Part shown: positions 13,108-15,587 of the stretch, one piece after another | How positions within the stretch are numbered: the first letter of the stretch is position 1 | How the letters are laid out: each line of letters opens with the position of its first letter | Source of the DNA: Bacillota bacterium | GTDB taxonomy: Bacteria; Bacillota; Clostridia; Acetivibrionales; DSM-1351 | Length of the DNA: 15,587 bases | Assembly (NCBI GenBank): GCA_023426005.1 | Contig: JAFABO010000064.1 | Span: 1 to 15,587 of the forward strand | Reading direction: 5' to 3' | Notes under the pieces: generated by a model | What the model was told of the DNA's origin: nothing | Seen by the model: only the letters and a program-made list of their open reading frames with translations | Databases searched by the model: none | Program-made: the position numbers and the translations under genes

Positions 13108-13247
13108 CTGCAACCTCCATGTCCCTGTTATACAAGTCAAAGGCACATTACTATCTGCATAATGTATATGAAAATCCGGCTAGTACAAATTCTATTAATC
13201 TTAAATTTACCAATTTAACCCGTTGTGCCGGTACAAATTGACTAGAT

Positions 13248-13282
13248 GGTATTGTGGCAGAATATTACTCTGGCACAATACC
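13248..13282. repeat. Large hairpin in the control region upstream of the CODH gene
   Basis: Arms GGTATTGTGGCAGA (13248-13261) and TCTGGCACAATACC (13269-13282) pair over 14 bp with one mismatch around a 7-nt loop. No U-tract follows on either strand, so it is not a normal terminator. It lies 64 bp before the -35 box. A related TTGTGCC word sits just before it at about 13224. Confidence 0.6.
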
Positions 13283-13345
13283 CGGATGTCCAACACGGGT
13301 CAATCGCAATTCATAGTAGTTATATATGAAAACTAACAAAAACAG

Positions 13346-13374
13346 TTGACATTTCAATCCATAGACTTTATAAT
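13346..13374 (+). promoter_or_regulatory. Consensus sigma-A promoter of the CODH gene
   Basis: Perfect TTGACA (13346-13351), a 17-nt spacer and perfect TATAAT (13369-13374). Transcription would begin near 13381, giving a ~48-nt leader. The perfect consensus suggests strong or negatively controlled expression. Confidence 0.85.
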
Positions 13375-13428
13375 CTAAAACATACTAAAATTATAAGATT
13401 ACTATACTATGAAGGGTGAGTGCTGCTT

Positions 13429-15441
13429 TTGGATATCTATGGAATAAATAAACATGTACGGCCCCATCACGCTAAGTTCGGTCATGATACTCATGAACAC
13501 CACCATGCCACCGCTGTCAATGATTATGCTTCGGCAGTCTCGGAATACAAGAAAACCTTTGCCTCCAAGAGAGATGTTCTGGAGCAAACCCCGGATCCGG
13601 CTGTGAGAGATTTGCTTTTACATATGGAACAGTTGGGAATAGAAACTACCTTTGACAGGTTTGATGCACAAAAACCCCAGTGCAGTTTCGGCCTGGCAGG
13701 CGTATGCTGCAGGAACTGCACCATGGGGCCCTGTAAAATCACAAAGAAAAGCCCCAGGGGGGTATGTGGAGCCGATGCCGATGTCATCGTAGCCCGGAAT
13801 CTGCTCCGGAGCGTTGTTGCAGGTGTGTCGGCCCACGGCGCCAGAGGAAGGGAAAGCATGCTGGCTTTGAAATATGCTTCCGAAGGAAAAATTGATATTC
13901 CTATTGAGGGTGAAGCGAAAATTCTGGCAGCTGCCGGAGCATTTGGGCTTGACACTGAGAATAAGACGGTAAAAGAGCTGGCAGGTGAGGTTGCCGATAT
14001 CCTCCTTGAGGATTTATCCCGGACAGTACCCGGCCCCCATAAAACCCTTCACGCCTTTGCAGCTAAAGAAAGGATCAATACCTGGACAGAACTGGATATT
14101 CTCCCCATAAGCCCTTATCACGAAGTATTTGAAAGCCTTCATAGAACCAGTACCGGCAATGACGGCGACTGGAAGAATCTGATGAAGCAGCTGCTCCGCA
14201 GCGGAGTGGCTTTTGCCTGGTCAAGTGTGCTGGGTTCCTCCATAGCAATGGACAGTCTTTTCGGGCTTCCAAACAGGAGTACTTCCAGGGTGAATACCGG
14301 GGCTCTGGAAAAGGGCTATGTTAACATTGCTCTGCATGGGCACTCCCCAATTCTGATAAATGAAATAGTCAAACTTGGGAAAACCGGGGAATTTGACAGG
14401 CTTGCAAAAGCTGACGGTGCCCTTGGCATTAAATTCTACGGCATTTGCTGTTCAGGTCTGTCGTCCATGTACAGGTACGGCGGTGTAATTCCGCTGTCAA
14501 ATGCTATCGGCGCAGAGCTCATACTCGGAACAGGCGCACTGGACCTGTGGGTGGCAGATGTCCAGGATGTGTTCCCGACAATCATGGAGGTAGCAAATTG
14601 CTTCAAGACAGTGGTTGTCACCACAAATGATTCGGCCAGGCTGCCCGGCGCCGAGCACTATGGTTTTAACCATGATCACTCCAATCTGGATCAGGTCTCG
14701 GAGCTTGCGGGAAAAATCCTGAACCGGGCCATAGAGAGCTTTGCAAACAGACGTGAGGTACCGGTTCATATACCACAGTACGAGATTGAGGCCGAGGTAG
14801 GCTTCTCAGTTGAATATATCAGCAGGCATTTCGGCGGTGTAAAACCCATTGCAGAAGCATTGAAGAGCGGAAAGATACTTGGTATTGTCAACCTGGTAGG
14901 CTGTAACAACCCAAGAATAGTATATGAAAAAGCCGTAGTTGAACTGGCAGAAATACTGCTGAAAAACAATGTTCTCATATTGACCAACGGTTGTGCCTCT
15001 TTTCCATTGATGAAACTGGGATACTGCTCGGTCAAGGCACTGGAGCAGACAGGCGGCGGGCTGCGCAGCTTCCTCCAGGACCTGCCACCTGTCTGGCATA
15101 TGGGAGAATGTCTGGATAACGCCAGAGCCTCGGCTCTTTTCAAAGCAGCAGCCGAAGCAGCTGAAGCAGACATAAAGGATATGCCTTATGCCTTTGCCAG
15201 TCCCGAATGGTCAAACGAAAAGGGTATTTGTGCGGCACTGAGCTTCAGGCTGCTGGGTGTAAGCTCTTATCATTGTGTTCATACCCCTACACAGGGCTCG
15301 GATAACGTAACCGAATTTATGAAAAACGGAACAAAAGAAATATTAGGCTCAAGCATGATAGTCGATGTAAACCATATAGAGCTGGCAAATCAGCTGGTCG
15401 CCGACCTGAAAGAACAAAGGAAAGCCCTTGGCTGGGATTAG
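13429..15441 (+). CDS. cooS: Anaerobic carbon monoxide dehydrogenase catalytic subunit-like protein (CooS family, divergent)
   Basis: 670 residues from TTG at 13429 (AAGGGTGAG eight bases upstream; GTG at 13420 overlaps that site). CooS homodimers interconvert CO and CO2 at a Ni-Fe-S C-cluster. The D/B-cluster cysteines have the family spacing: C85, C93, C94, C97, C102 (G-V-C-C-R-N-C-T-M-G-P-C) and C113. Of the C-cluster set I see His (L-H-G-H-S-P, 303/305), G-I-C-C-S-G (C340/C341), V-G-C492-N-N-P, N-G-C522-A-S and M-G-E-C561-L-D-N. Where typical enzymes have D-V-Q-C, this reads D-V-Q-D380-V-F-P. The canonical C-C-T-x-N-E is C-C-S-G-L-S. The N-terminus holds eight His in 18 residues. It therefore probably belongs to a divergent CooS branch that may not oxidise CO. 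Driven by its own promoter and followed by a lipoprotein gene. Confidence 0.88.
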   Translation: MDIYGINKHVRPHHAKFGHDTHEHHHATAVNDYASAVSEYKKTFASKRDVLEQTPDPAVRDLLLHMEQLGIETTFDRFDAQKPQCSFGLAGVCCRNCTMGPCKITKKSPRGVCGADADVIVARNLLRSVVAGVSAHGARGRESMLALKYASEGKIDIPIEGEAKILAAAGAFGLDTENKTVKELAGEVADILLEDLSRTVPGPHKTLHAFAAKERINTWTELDILPISPYHEVFESLHRTSTGNDGDWKNLMKQLLRSGVAFAWSSVLGSSIAMDSLFGLPNRSTSRVNTGALEKGYVNIALHGHSPILINEIVKLGKTGEFDRLAKADGALGIKFYGICCSGLSSMYRYGGVIPLSNAIGAELILGTGALDLWVADVQDVFPTIMEVANCFKTVVVTTNDSARLPGAEHYGFNHDHSNLDQVSELAGKILNRAIESFANRREVPVHIPQYEIEAEVGFSVEYISRHFGGVKPIAEALKSGKILGIVNLVGCNNPRIVYEKAVVELAEILLKNNVLILTNGCASFPLMKLGYCSVKALEQTGGGLRSFLQDLPPVWHMGECLDNARASALFKAAAEAAEADIKDMPYAFASPEWSNEKGICAALSFRLLGVSSYHCVHTPTQGSDNVTEFMKNGTKEILGSSMIVDVNHIELANQLVADLKEQRKALGWD

Positions 15442-15479
15442 GCAGTTACAAATCCAATACAAATTACAGGAGGCATTTT

Positions 15480-15587
15480 ATGAAGATTTTTAAAAAGATA
15501 ATTGCAGCTGCATTGATACTGGGCATTACCGGAGGAGCCGCCGCCTGCGGAAATTCAGCCGGCACCTCTGCAACCTCCGGTCAAACC
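15480..15587 (+). CDS. Lipoprotein, N-terminus only (possible ABC-transporter binding protein)
   Basis: 36 residues before the window ends. ATG at 15480 with CAGGAGG six bases upstream. The signal peptide M-K-I-F-K-K-I-I-A-A-A-L-I-L-G-I-T-G-G leads to A-A-A-C-G-N-S, a lipobox-like site, then a Ser/Thr/Gly-rich linker. It is therefore anchored on the outer face of the membrane. It starts 38 bp after the cooS stop with no terminator between, so the two are likely cotranscribed. Substrate-binding lipoproteins beside such CODH genes would fit, but the visible part cannot show this. Confidence 0.65.
   Translation, partial: MKIFKKIIAAALILGITGGAAACGNSAGTSATSGQT

Noticed and set aside
1..15587. CRISPR array, tRNA or rRNA genes, insertion-sequence transposase
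   Set aside because: No regularly spaced repeats, RNA gene signatures or transposase frames could be seen on either strand.

Overview
The window looks like chromosome from a low-GC, endospore-forming anaerobe of the Clostridia, probably of the cellulolytic Ruminiclostridium/Acetivibrio kind. This is inferred, not proven. The pointers are a sporulation sigma factor gene (sigK), a Ni-CO-dehydrogenase-type gene, strong Shine-Dalgarno sites, frequent TTG starts and Clostridium-type prophage lysis genes.

Layout. Positions 1-322 hold the start of a cupin gene on the minus strand. Positions 693-983 (minus) encode the C-terminal ~96 residues of sigma-K. Between about 973 and 9973 lies an ~9.0 kb sigK intervening ('skin'-type) element. 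Its two ends share an 11-bp direct repeat that contains AATGA and encodes E-G-N-E. Perfect 14-bp arms in inverted orientation sit just inside each end. A serine recombinase (8380-9918, plus strand) lies next to the right end and converges on sigK, as spoIVCA does in Bacillus. Excision would restore the reading frame D-K-E-G-N-E-I-T-L-I-D.

The element cargo is mostly on the minus strand. It includes a secreted stalk-domain protein, a small secreted Cys protein, two holin-like genes, an NlpC/P60-type lysin, a secreted FN3 protein and small phage genes. Much of it is decayed: I count at least five frameshifts, one internal deletion and one N-terminally truncated HTH gene. In contrast the recombinase, the two coiled-coil genes upstream of it, an operator-like palindrome and both att sites look intact. 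This suggests selection on excision rather than on cargo.

The most surprising point is that sigK is broken a second time. Only ~34 residues of the upstream part remain (9969-10066). They stop at another N-E-I codon run, where a second, unrelated large serine recombinase begins (10105-11748, minus). The first ~110 residues of sigma-K are not in this window. Either a second element runs off to the right, or a rearrangement separated or deleted the 5' part.

To the right are an alpha/beta-hydrolase (11845-12786, minus), a small unknown gene (12916-13107, minus), and, behind a consensus sigma-A promoter, a CooS-like carbon monoxide dehydrogenase (13429-15441, plus). The CooS-like protein keeps the B/D-cluster cysteines but has Asp where I expect one C-cluster cysteine, and its N-terminus is His-rich. 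A lipoprotein gene follows it and is cut by the window end.
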